A DNA stretch of 26,058 nt from CAWDLX01 sp046728155 (lineage in GTDB: Bacteria > Actinomycetota > Actinomycetes > Mycobacteriales > Micromonosporaceae). Each line of letters begins with the position of its first letter. Position 1 is the first letter of the stretch. Made by a program: the position numbers and the translations under genes. The notes under the pieces were generated by a model that saw nothing but the letters and a program-made list of their open reading frames with translations, was not told the origin of the DNA and did not search any database. This document shows, in pieces, positions 6,458 to 13,540 of the stretch. Where the stretch lies: NCBI GenBank assembly GCA_046728155.1, contig JBKPDY010000013.1:1-26058 (forward strand), given 5' to 3'.

Positions 6458-7785
6458 CCGACGACGCCAGCGTCCGGGCCGACGACCGGGCGCATGTGTT
6501 CCACTCCTGGTCCGCGCAGGGACTCATCGACCCGATGCCGATCGCTGGCGCGTCCGGCAGCTATTTCTGGGACTACGCGGGCAAGCGGTACCTCGACTTC
6601 TCGTCGCAGTTGGTCAACCTGAACATCGGTCACCAGCATCCACGGCTCGTCGCCGCGATACAGGAGCAGGCGGCGAAGCTGTGCACCGTCGCACCCGCCT
6701 TCGCCAACGACAAGCGCGGCGAGGCGGCCCGGCTCATCGCGGAGCTGGCGCCGGGCACGCTGAACCGGGTCTTCTTCACCAACGGCGGCGCGGAGGCGAC
6801 CGAGAACGCGATCCGGCTGGGCCGCGGACACACCGGCCGGCACAAGGTGCTCGCCATGTACCGCAGTTACCACGGTTCGACGGCGGCGGCGATCACGGCG
6901 ACCGGGGATCCCCGCCGATGGGCCAATGAGCCGACCGCCATCGGGGTGGTCCACTTCTGGGGCCCGTACCTGTATCGCTCAGCCTTCCACGCCGAGGACG
7001 AGTCGCAGGAGAGCGAGCGAACGCTGCAACACCTGCGTGACACCATCATCTTCGAGGGACCTGGCACGATCGCGGCCGTCCTGGTGGAGACGGTGGTCGG
7101 CACCAACGGCATCCTGGTACCACCGACGGGGTACCTCGAAGGAGTTCGGGCGCTCTGCGACGAGTACGGCATCGTCTTCATCGCCGACGAGGTGATGGCC
7201 GGCTTCGGCCGTTGCGGCGAGTGGTTCGCGGTCGACCGCTGGGGAGTCACGCCTGACCTGATCACCTTTGCAAAGGGGGTCAACTCCGGATACCTGCCGC
7301 TCGGCGGCGTCATCATCTCCGACACCATCGCCGAGACCTACCGGGAACGGGTATTCCCCGGCGGACTGACGTACTCCGGCCATCCGCTCGCGTGTGCCTC
7401 GGCGGTCGCCTCCATCCAGATCTTCAAGGAGGAGGGCATCGTCGAGCACGCCCGGGCCATCGGGGAGGACGTGATCGGACCAGGGCTGGCCGAGCTGGCG
7501 ACCCGGCATCCGAGCGTCGGCGAGGTACGCGGGTTGGGCGTGTTCTGGGCGGTCGAGCTGGTCAGGGACCGCGCCACGAGGGAGCCGCTGGTGCCGTACA
7601 ACGGCTCCGGTGGCCCCATGAGCGAGGTCGTCGCCGCCTGCAAGCAGCGGGGTTTGTGGCCGTTCACCCACTTCAACCGGGTGCACGTCGTGCCTCCGTG
7701 TACCGTGACCGCGGACGAGGTCAGGCAGGGGCTGCAGATCCTCGACGAGGCTCTCGCCGTTGCCGATAGGTACTACATCGGATGA
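6454..7785 (+). CDS. Class III (omega-amino acid:pyruvate type) PLP aminotransferase
   Basis: This PLP enzyme probably transfers the terminal amino group of an omega-amino acid or amine to pyruvate or a 2-oxo acid, making the semialdehyde used by the preceding enzyme. I use ATG 6454, which overlaps the mmsA stop as ATGA and has GAGG at 6444-6447; the frame opens earlier at 6403 inside mmsA. The protein is 443 residues. Asp245 in IADEVMAGFGR contacts the PLP ring nitrogen and Lys274 in FAKGVNSGYLPLGG forms the Schiff base. Other family motifs are FTNGGAEATENAIRL and YHGSTAAAI. The region is followed by a polyamine-type importer. Substrate is inferred from context: beta-alanine, 3-aminoisobutyrate, GABA or a related amine. 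Confidence 0.92.
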   Translation: MTDDASVRADDRAHVFHSWSAQGLIDPMPIAGASGSYFWDYAGKRYLDFSSQLVNLNIGHQHPRLVAAIQEQAAKLCTVAPAFANDKRGEAARLIAELAPGTLNRVFFTNGGAEATENAIRLGRGHTGRHKVLAMYRSYHGSTAAAITATGDPRRWANEPTAIGVVHFWGPYLYRSAFHAEDESQESERTLQHLRDTIIFEGPGTIAAVLVETVVGTNGILVPPTGYLEGVRALCDEYGIVFIADEVMAGFGRCGEWFAVDRWGVTPDLITFAKGVNSGYLPLGGVIISDTIAETYRERVFPGGLTYSGHPLACASAVASIQIFKEEGIVEHARAIGEDVIGPGLAELATRHPSVGEVRGLGVFWAVELVRDRATREPLVPYNGSGGPMSEVVAACKQRGLWPFTHFNRVHVVPPCTVTADEVRQGLQILDEALAVADRYYIG

Positions 7786-8096
7786 ATTGCCCCAGTTCGG
7801 CGGGAGGTGGCTTCGCAGCTCGGGGGCACACGACATTTGGCAAAGGAATCCGTTGCAGACCGGTAAAAGCACTGCGGAATCCCTTGTCACAGTACGCTAG
7901 GTGTGCCAGAGTCCTCCGCATCTTATGTCGGACTCTTCACTAGCTACGATGTCCCCCGGCCGGTGACCAGGCACACCGACCGCTCCCCCCGGAGGTGGCC
8001 CCGATTGGCTGACGCGATGCCGGCCCTGCGCAACTCGTCGACGCCTGCGGAGGCGAGTCAGATCAGCAACTCGCCGGGCAGCGGTGGGAGTGCCGC
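7786..8096 (+). promoter_or_regulatory. 311-base gap with candidate promoter/operator of the importer operon
   Basis: The gap separates the aminotransferase from the importer ATPase. A near-palindrome TTTGGCAAAG lies at 7836-7845. GGAATCC is repeated at 7845-7851 and 7876-7882, 31 bases apart, about three helical turns on the same DNA face. A -10-like TACGCT at 7893-7898 follows, and another (TACGAT) is at 7945-7950; neither has a convincing -35. The arrangement resembles a regulated promoter, so the importer may be induced separately from the enzymes. No regulator gene is adjacent. A small ORF (8005-8100) occupies the 3' end. Confidence 0.35.
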
Positions 8097-8100
8097 ATGA
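8005..8100 (+). CDS. Possible 31-residue leader ORF coupled to the importer ATPase
   Basis: An excellent ribosome site, GGAGGTGG at 7991-7998, is followed by a TTG at 8005 that opens a 31-codon frame whose stop overlaps the ATPase start as ATGA (8097-8100). The peptide is Ala/Ser/Pro-rich, hydrophilic and without recognisable motifs. Overlapping stop and start suggest translational coupling, so it may set the translation rate of the importer operon rather than encode a functional protein. The same frame opens further upstream at GTG 7903, but that stretch has poorer codon use. The ATPase also has its own ribosome site (GGGAG 8086-8090), so the ORF may be fortuitous. Confidence 0.3.
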   Translation: MADAMPALRNSSTPAEASQISNSPGSGGSAA

Positions 8101-9242
8101 CCGTGACGTTTCCCGCGCAACGGCCGGCGTCAACCGATGTGGACGGTCCGGCCATCGAGCTCGTGGGCGTGGTCAAGGAGTTCCACGCGCACGGTGAGAC
8201 GATCGCCGCGGTGAAGGGGATCGATGTCGCCGTCGCTGAGGGCGAGTTCTTCTCCATGCTCGGCCCGTCCGGGTGCGGTAAGACGACGACGATGCGGGTG
8301 ATCGCCGGATTCGAGGACCCCACCCGCGGGTCGGTCTTCCTCCACGGCACCGAGGTGACCAACGTTCCGCCCAACAAGCGTGACGTGAATATGGTGTTCC
8401 AGTCCTACGCGCTCTTCCCCCACATGAACGTCTTCGAGAACGTCGCGTTCGGCCTCAAGCGCAAGAACGTCGAACGGGCCGAGATCCGCCGCCGGGTCGG
8501 GGAGATGCTCGAGATCGTCGACCTCGTCGGGCGGGAGAAGCGCGCCCCGCGAGAGCTCTCGGGAGGCCAGCAGCAACGGGTAGCCGTCGCCCGCGCCCTG
8601 GTGAACCGGCCGCGGGCGCTGCTCCTCGACGAACCGCTCGGCGCCCTTGATCTCAAGCTGCGCCAACACATGCAGGTCGAGCTCAAGCGGATCCAGCGCG
8701 AGGTCAACGTCACGTTCGTCTACGTCACGCACGACCAAGGCGAGGCGCTGACGATGTCCGACCGCATCGCCGTGATGAACGACGGCGTCATCGAGCACCT
8801 CGGCCGGCCACGTGAGATCTACGAGCGCCCGGCGACCAAGTTCGTCGCCAACTTCATCGGTACGTCGAACATTCTCTCCGGTCGGGTGAGCAGTGTCGAC
8901 AATGGACGCGCGGTCGTCGCCGTCGGCCCGGACGAGCGGATCATCGCCCGTCTCCCGGGCAACTCGGTGCGGCCGGGCGACATGCTGGAGCTGTCCGTAC
9001 GGCCCGAGAAGATCGACATCTCGGCGGCCGCGCCGGCAGCAACCGATGTCAGCGTCCTGCGCGGGCGGGTCTCCGAAGTCGTATACCTCGGCACCTCAAC
9101 CAACTACACCGTCGCAACCTCAATGGGCGCCGAAGTCGTGGTGTTCGACCAGAACGCCTCCTCGGCCGATGACATCGCGGTCCGCGGCGACACCGTCTAC
9201 CTCAGCTGGAACCCTGTGCACTCGTACGCGATTGGAGCCTGA
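8097..9242 (+). CDS. potA: ABC importer ATPase, polyamine/opine type (PotA-like)
   Basis: This cytoplasmic ATPase drives the PotBCD-like importer encoded just downstream. Walker A is GPSGCGKT (residues 56-63), the Q-loop lies in VFQSYALFPHMNVFENV, the signature is LSGGQQQRVAVARAL (from 154), Walker B is ALLLDEPLGALD (from about 174) and the switch histidine is in VTHDQGEALTMSDRI. After about residue 240 comes the C-terminal regulatory TOBE-type domain, containing LSVRPEKIDI. The length of 381 residues is normal for PotA-class proteins. The ATG has GGGAG six bases upstream. The binding protein starts three bases after its stop. Family members import spermidine, putrescine, GABA or related cations; the subfamily cannot be fixed from sequence alone. 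Confidence 0.93.
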   Translation: MTVTFPAQRPASTDVDGPAIELVGVVKEFHAHGETIAAVKGIDVAVAEGEFFSMLGPSGCGKTTTMRVIAGFEDPTRGSVFLHGTEVTNVPPNKRDVNMVFQSYALFPHMNVFENVAFGLKRKNVERAEIRRRVGEMLEIVDLVGREKRAPRELSGGQQQRVAVARALVNRPRALLLDEPLGALDLKLRQHMQVELKRIQREVNVTFVYVTHDQGEALTMSDRIAVMNDGVIEHLGRPREIYERPATKFVANFIGTSNILSGRVSSVDNGRAVVAVGPDERIIARLPGNSVRPGDMLELSVRPEKIDISAAAPAATDVSVLRGRVSEVVYLGTSTNYTVATSMGAEVVVFDQNASSADDIAVRGDTVYLSWNPVHSYAIGA

Positions 9243-9245
9243 CCT

Positions 9246-10496
9246 ATGAATCAGCCGACACCGATGGATCCCGCCTTCCTGCGCGGACTGACCCAGCGAC
9301 GCCTGAGCCGGAGGAACGCGCTGCGCATCTCGGGCCTCTCCGCCGCGGCGATGACCCTGGCCGCGTGTGGTGTGAAGGGTTCGGGCGGCGCCTCGACCCC
9401 GACAACGCCAGCCCCCGACGCGGTTCAGAAATACTGGGCGGGCAAGACCAAGCACGGCACGCTGAACTTCGCCAACTGGCCGTTGTATATGGACCCGAAG
9501 AAGCCGGAGCTCGCCAAGTTCACCCAGGAGACCGGCATCAAGGTGACCTACAAGGAAGTCATCCAGGACATGGGTCCGTGGTTTGCCAAGGTGCAACCGC
9601 AGCTGGCGGCGCACCAGTCGATCGGGTACGACCTCATGGTCATCACCGACGGGATCGAGTTCAAGCAGTTCGTTCAGGGCGGGTACCTCGCGCCGCTGGA
9701 CCACTCGAAGCTTCCGAATTACAGCCTCAACGCCGGTGCCAAGTACAAGACCGAGGCCTACGACCCGGGCAATGTCTACAGTGTCCCGTGGGCTTCCGGC
9801 ATGACCGGCATCGCGTGGGATCCTGACAAGATCAAGGATCCGATCTCCGGCATGGCCGACCTGTGGAACCCGAAGTACAAAGGCAAGATCGGTATGATGC
9901 AGGACAGCCAGGAACTGGGCAACTTCGCCATGATCGCGCTCGGCATCAGCCCGGAGAAGTCCACACCCGACGATTGGCGGAAGGCGGCCGACAAGCTACG
10001 GGCCCAGAAGGACCTCGTCCGCAAGTACTACGACCAGTCCTACATCGATGCCCTCGGCAGCGGAGAGGTCTGGATCACGCAGGCGTGGTCGGGCGACATC
10101 CTGCAGAAGAACACCTCCGACAACCGCAATCTCCAGTTCATCATCCCGAGCGAGGGCGGCACGATCTGGACGGATAACTTCGCCATCCCGAGCACGGCGG
10201 ACAACCCGGTGGACGCCATCATGTGCATCGACTTCTTCTACCGCCCGGAGATCGCCGCCAGCCTCGCGGAGTACATCGGCTACGTGACCCCGGTGCCCGC
10301 GGCGAAGGCGATCATGCAGTCGGACGCCGCCAAGGCTGGTCCGGATGACAAGGCCTACTTCGAGGCGGTTGCGAACAGCCCGCTCGTGTTCCCGGACGAT
10401 GCCACACTGGGCAAGCTGCACTACTACCGGGAGTTCGACACCGCGGCCGAACGGCAGCAGTACCAGGACACCTTCCAGCCCATCGTCCTGTCCTAG
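9246..10496 (+). CDS. potD: Extracellular solute-binding lipoprotein, spermidine/putrescine type (PotD-like)
   Basis: This is the substrate-capturing lipoprotein of the importer, held on the outer face of the membrane. The N-terminus has a twin-arginine motif SRRNALR (Arg22-Arg23), a hydrophobic stretch (SGLSAAAMTLA) and a lipobox LAAC with Cys41 as the lipidation site, so Tat export followed by lipoprotein processing is expected. The mature part has the PotD-like opening LNFANWPLYMDPKK, YDLMVITDGIEF, VPWASGMTGIAWDPDKI and EGGTIWTDNFAIPSTADNP, and ends near FQPIVLS. The 416-residue length fits. GGAG at 9234-9237 serves the ATG. Ligand is inferred to be an amine or omega-amino acid because the genes upstream degrade such compounds. 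A 154-base spacer with a tandem duplication follows. Confidence 0.92.
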   Translation: MNQPTPMDPAFLRGLTQRRLSRRNALRISGLSAAAMTLAACGVKGSGGASTPTTPAPDAVQKYWAGKTKHGTLNFANWPLYMDPKKPELAKFTQETGIKVTYKEVIQDMGPWFAKVQPQLAAHQSIGYDLMVITDGIEFKQFVQGGYLAPLDHSKLPNYSLNAGAKYKTEAYDPGNVYSVPWASGMTGIAWDPDKIKDPISGMADLWNPKYKGKIGMMQDSQELGNFAMIALGISPEKSTPDDWRKAADKLRAQKDLVRKYYDQSYIDALGSGEVWITQAWSGDILQKNTSDNRNLQFIIPSEGGTIWTDNFAIPSTADNPVDAIMCIDFFYRPEIAASLAEYIGYVTPVPAAKAIMQSDAAKAGPDDKAYFEAVANSPLVFPDDATLGKLHYYREFDTAAERQQYQDTFQPIVLS

Positions 10497-10506
10497 TACG
10501 GCCGAG

Positions 10507-10639
10507 AGATGACGTGAGGCGCGAGGAGGCGAGCCTCGGCGAGCCACCGCAGCTTGCGAACGGTTATTAGCAGATGACGTGAGGCGCGAGGAGGCGAGCC
10601 TCGGCGAGCCACCGCAGCTTGCGAACGGTTATTAGCAGA
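10507..10639 (+). repeat. Perfect 65-bp tandem duplication inside the importer operon
   Basis: Two identical 65-base units (10507-10571 and 10572-10636) stand head to tail, and three further bases continue the match to 10639. Each unit is rich in GAG/GCG, contains a small dyad (GAGG, CGAG loop, CCTC) and an 18-codon frame that starts at a GTG and ends TTATTAG. The duplication lies between the binding protein stop and the permease ribosome site (GGGAG 10641-10645), so it lengthens the mRNA spacer without touching a gene. Exact identity means a very recent duplication or an assembly error. Confidence 0.95.
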
Positions 10640-10650
10640 AGGGAGCAGCC

Positions 10651-11517
10651 ATGGGTCACGCGATGCGGACTAAGCTCGCCCCGTACGCCCTGATCCTCCC
10701 GGGTGGCTTGTGGCTGCTCCTCTTCTTCGTGGTGCCGATGGCGGCGATGTTCTCGCTGTCGTTGACGCAGGGCGACCCCGTCAGTGGCTTCGCCCAGACG
10801 CTTCACTGGCAGACCTACACCAACGCGATCTCGAACTACCAGGTGCAGATCGAGCGCTCGGTCTATTATGGACTGATCACGACTGTGCTGCAGATTGTCC
10901 TGGGCTTTCCGGTCGCGTACTGGATTGCGTTCCGCGGCGGGCGGCGCAAGTCGACGTACCTGTTCCTCCTCCTGCTGCCGTTCTTCGTCTCGTTCGTCCT
11001 GCGAACGATCTCGTGGCAGTTCTTCCTGACCGACGAAGGTCTCCTGCTGACCTGGCTGCGTGCGCTGCACCTCGTCTCGCCGAGCTTCCATATCACCGGC
11101 ACCGCCTTCGCCGTGATCGGCGGACTGACGTACAACTACCTGCCGTTCATGGTGCTGCCCATCTACGTTGCCCTGGAGCGCATCGACCCGCGGGTGATGG
11201 AGGCCGCCCGCGACCTCTACGCGACGCCGGTCGAGGTGTTCCGGCGGGTGGTCCTACCACTCTCGTTACCCGGTGTCTTCGCCGGTGTCCTCATGACGTT
11301 CGTGCCGACCAGCTCTGACTACGTCAACTCCCAACTGCTCGGCAGCTCAGCTACGACCATGGTCGGGCAGGTGATCCAGGCCCAGTACCTGACGACACAG
11401 AACTATCCTTCGGCGTCGGCGCTCTCGTTCGTCCTCATGGCCGTTCTGCTGGTGGGTATCTTCGTCTACGCCCGAGCCCTCGGCACTGAGGACGTCCTTA
11501 CGGTGGCAGCGCGATGA
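10651..11517 (+). CDS. potB: ABC importer permease, PotB-like
   Basis: This is one of the two membrane subunits forming the import channel. The 288-residue protein has about six transmembrane helices, starting with LILPGGLWLLLFFVVPMAAMF, and the cytoplasmic EAA loop EAARDLYATPVEVFRRVVLPL (from Glu184) that docks on the ATPase. SFVLRTISWQFFL and NYLPFMVLPIYVALE are typical of PotB-class permeases. GGGAG at 10641-10645 sits five bases before the ATG. Its stop overlaps a 26-codon mini-ORF as ATGA, which in turn overlaps the second permease. The gene is intact and in the same operon as the ATPase and binding protein. Confidence 0.93.
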   Translation: MGHAMRTKLAPYALILPGGLWLLLFFVVPMAAMFSLSLTQGDPVSGFAQTLHWQTYTNAISNYQVQIERSVYYGLITTVLQIVLGFPVAYWIAFRGGRRKSTYLFLLLLPFFVSFVLRTISWQFFLTDEGLLLTWLRALHLVSPSFHITGTAFAVIGGLTYNYLPFMVLPIYVALERIDPRVMEAARDLYATPVEVFRRVVLPLSLPGVFAGVLMTFVPTSSDYVNSQLLGSSATTMVGQVIQAQYLTTQNYPSASALSFVLMAVLLVGIFVYARALGTEDVLTVAAR

Positions 11518-11594
11518 CCGAGCCGACAGCGAGTGAGCATCGCAGGGCCGACAGGCCCGAGGAGCGGAGCGAGCGCGGAGGCGAGCAGGTATGA
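11514..11594 (+). CDS. 26-residue mini-ORF bridging the two permeases (doubtful as protein)
   Basis: An ATG at 11514 overlaps the PotB-like stop as ATGA, runs 26 codons, and its own stop overlaps the PotC-like start as ATGA at 11591-11594. The peptide is almost entirely charged and polar, with many Glu and Arg. The DNA is a low-complexity run of GAGCG/GGAG-type units like those in the 65-bp repeats, so the reading frame may be incidental. Still, ribosomes could pass from one permease to the other through it. It also carries the GGAGG (11577-11581) used by the next gene. Confidence 0.3.
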   Translation: MTEPTASEHRRADRPEERSERGGEQV

Positions 11595-12439
11595 CCGGAA
11601 CCCTTACTCGCACGGAAGCGGTCGAGCCGGCCCTGGCGCCCGTGAACAAACCACGCCGCCGCATCGGCGACCGGATCCTCTTCGCGTACACGTGGCTGAT
11701 CATTCTGTGGCTTGCGTTCCCGATCGGGATCATGGTCCTGTTCAGCTTCAATAACACGAGGGGGCGCTACAACACCACGTGGGACGGCTTCACGTTCAAG
11801 TGGTACGGGCGGCTCAACGACATCCCGGAACTGCGGGACGCCCTGCTGCGATCTCTCGTGATCGCTCTTGTAACGATGATCATCGCCGGTGCGCTGGGCA
11901 CGCTCGTCGGAGTCGCCCTGGGGCGCTACCGGTTCCACGGCGCCGGCGTCACCAACCTCGTCATGTTCGCAACGATCTCCTCACCCGAGCTGGTCATGGG
12001 TGCGTCGCTGCTGTCGCTGTTCGTCAGCTCCGGTGTAGGTCTCGGCATCGTGACGATTGTCATCGCGCATGTCATGTTCTCGATCTCGTTCGTCGCGGTG
12101 GTCGTGCGGGCTCGGGTACTGACTCTCGATCGGTACGCCGAAGAGGCCGCCCGTGACCTCGGGGCGGGACCATGGGCCACGTTCTGGCTGGTGACATTCC
12201 CGATGATCTTTCCGGGCGTGCTCGCCGGAGGTTTGCTCGCGTTCGCGCTGTCCATCGACGACTTTGTCATCACGAACTTCACGGCCGGCAGCGTCGTCAC
12301 GTTCCCGCTCTGGATCTGGGGAGCGACCAGGGTCGGCCTGCCACCGCAGGTCGATGTCATGGGTACGCTCATCTTCCTGGGCGGGATCCTGATCGCCATC
12401 GGCTCGTCGCTGTGGCAGCGCCGAAAGGGGACCGCGTAG
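11591..12439 (+). CDS. potC: ABC importer permease, PotC-like
   Basis: This is the second membrane subunit of the importer. The 282-residue protein has a short cytoplasmic N-terminus, then about six helices starting with YTWLIILWLAFPIGIMVLFSF. The motif FNNTRGRYNTTWDGFTFKWY after the first helix is typical of PotC-class permeases. The EAA loop EEAARDLGAGPWATFWLVTFP starts at Glu184, and the SIDDFVITNF segment is a family hallmark. GGAGG at 11577-11581 serves the ATG. It is the last gene of the importer operon; nothing downstream on this strand continues the pathway. Confidence 0.93.
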   Translation: MTGTLTRTEAVEPALAPVNKPRRRIGDRILFAYTWLIILWLAFPIGIMVLFSFNNTRGRYNTTWDGFTFKWYGRLNDIPELRDALLRSLVIALVTMIIAGALGTLVGVALGRYRFHGAGVTNLVMFATISSPELVMGASLLSLFVSSGVGLGIVTIVIAHVMFSISFVAVVVRARVLTLDRYAEEAARDLGAGPWATFWLVTFPMIFPGVLAGGLLAFALSIDDFVITNFTAGSVVTFPLWIWGATRVGLPPQVDVMGTLIFLGGILIAIGSSLWQRRKGTA

Positions 12440-12548
12440 CCTCAGGCCGACCGCGGAGCCGGGAGCGATGGAAGTTCGTGGTTGTCCTGGCAACGTAAGA
12501 CGTTCACAGCCTCGGCGGCGCGGGGCACGTGCAGCAGTAGGCCGTGGT

Positions 12549-12974
12549 TCAGGCGAGCAGTAGACCGATGCCGAGGGTGAGCGTGCCGATAGCGAGAATC
12601 GCTGCGCCGACCCACAGCGCCAGGATCGCACGGTTCGGCTGGTTCACGTTCTTACCGGCCGACGAGGCGAAGAAACCGGCCGGCATGAGGATCGCGGCGA
12701 TCGGGATCGCAAGCCGGCCGGTCCAGGCCCAGAAGCCGGCCATCCCGGCCGCATCGACGAGGATCAGACCTACGAGCGCGAGAATGACCAATGCTCCGGC
12801 GTGGCCGTGCCCGGCCCGGGCAAACGACTTCTGGAATTCGGTCATCGGCACCTGACCGCGCACGATCCGGGTCAGGTAGTAGCCACCGAATTCGATTGTG
12901 ATGATCGTAATGAGGACGACGCCGGCGATGATGCGACTGGAATCGGTCAGTGCGAGGTTCGCCATGCCGGCCAT
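12549..12974 (-). CDS. Small four-helix membrane protein, unknown function
   Basis: I do not recognise a named family. The protein has 141 residues and four predicted membrane helices: IIAGVVLITIITIEFGGYYL, ALVILALVGLILVDAAGMAGF, LAIPIAAILMPAGFFASSAG and ILALWVGAAILAIGTLTLGI. Between the first two is a histidine-containing loop, FARAGHGHAG, that could bind metal or face a partner. The organisation recalls small conserved actinobacterial membrane proteins, but that is from memory. Start is uncertain: ATG 12974 has no ribosome site, and ATG 12965 lies at leaderless distance from a promoter. It diverges from the UPF0145 gene across about 77 bases and faces the end of the importer operon. Confidence 0.75.
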   Translation of the reverse strand: MAGMANLALTDSSRIIAGVVLITIITIEFGGYYLTRIVRGQVPMTEFQKSFARAGHGHAGALVILALVGLILVDAAGMAGFWAWTGRLAIPIAAILMPAGFFASSAGKNVNQPNRAILALWVGAAILAIGTLTLGIGLLLA

Positions 12975-13002
12975 CGTCGGGCCACCGCTGCGCGGCTGTC
13001 AA
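12973..13002 (-). promoter_or_regulatory. Promoter for the small membrane protein
   Basis: On the minus strand a perfect -35 TTGACA (13002-12997) is followed, after an 18-base spacer, by GACGAT (12978-12973). Transcription would begin about 12966, next to the ATG at 12965, suggesting a leaderless start there rather than at 12974. Confidence 0.4.
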
Positions 13003-13051
13003 TCGAGGTCGATCCTGTTTGGACCATGCCGCCAACGGGAATCCCACGTAC

Positions 13052-13423
13052 ATGCTGGTCCTGACCATCGACCACGTACCGGGTTACCGCGTCGAGGCGA
13101 TCCTGGGCGAGGTCATCGGAGCAACGGTGCTCCCCGACAATCCGTACGTTGAGGGCGTCAAGGGACTCGATGGTGCTGGCGACGCCCGTGTCGGCTCCGT
13201 CATCCATACCCGGGAGGAAGCGGTGGCCGACCTGATGGAGCGGGCCACTCAACTGGGGGCGAACGTTGTCGTCGGTATGCGGTTCGACCATCGCCAGATC
13301 CGAGGTGGCTTCACCGAGGTCTGCGCGTACGGCACCGCCATGGTGGTGAGCCCGGAGCGAGCACTACCGCCGGTTACCGCCGCCGCACCGGGTGAAGAGG
13401 AACCGGTTCACGCCGCCGCGTGA
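13052..13423 (+). CDS. UPF0145 (YbjQ-like) family protein
   Basis: This 123-residue soluble protein belongs to the YbjQ/UPF0145 family, small pentamer-forming proteins annotated as putative heavy-metal-binding but without proven function. Family features are the opening LTIDHVPGYRVEAILGEVIG, the central QLGANVVVGMRFD and the conserved CAYGTAMVV near the end of the core. The last 20 or so residues form an Ala/Pro/Glu tail beyond the usual family length. I choose ATG 13052 because the open frame to 12950 upstream encodes an unlike, Cys/Arg-rich stretch; no strong ribosome site is visible. It is transcribed divergently from the small membrane protein. Confidence 0.88.
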   Translation: MLVLTIDHVPGYRVEAILGEVIGATVLPDNPYVEGVKGLDGAGDARVGSVIHTREEAVADLMERATQLGANVVVGMRFDHRQIRGGFTEVCAYGTAMVVSPERALPPVTAAAPGEEEPVHAAA

Positions 13424-13540
13424 GCACACAGCACGCAGAGCCACCTGATGGCGTCGAGGACGAGCGCCTCGGCGAAAGCGGTCAAGCGGCGGGCGCCGGG
13501 CGATGAGCGGGCGGCTGCCGAATGAGCCCGCGTCGGCCGG

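Noticed and set aside
7903..8004. 65-residue ORF starting at GTG 7903 upstream of the importer ATPase
   Set aside because: The first part has poor codon use and the start lacks a ribosome site. Only the 31-codon part after GGAGGTGG is arguable and is listed separately.
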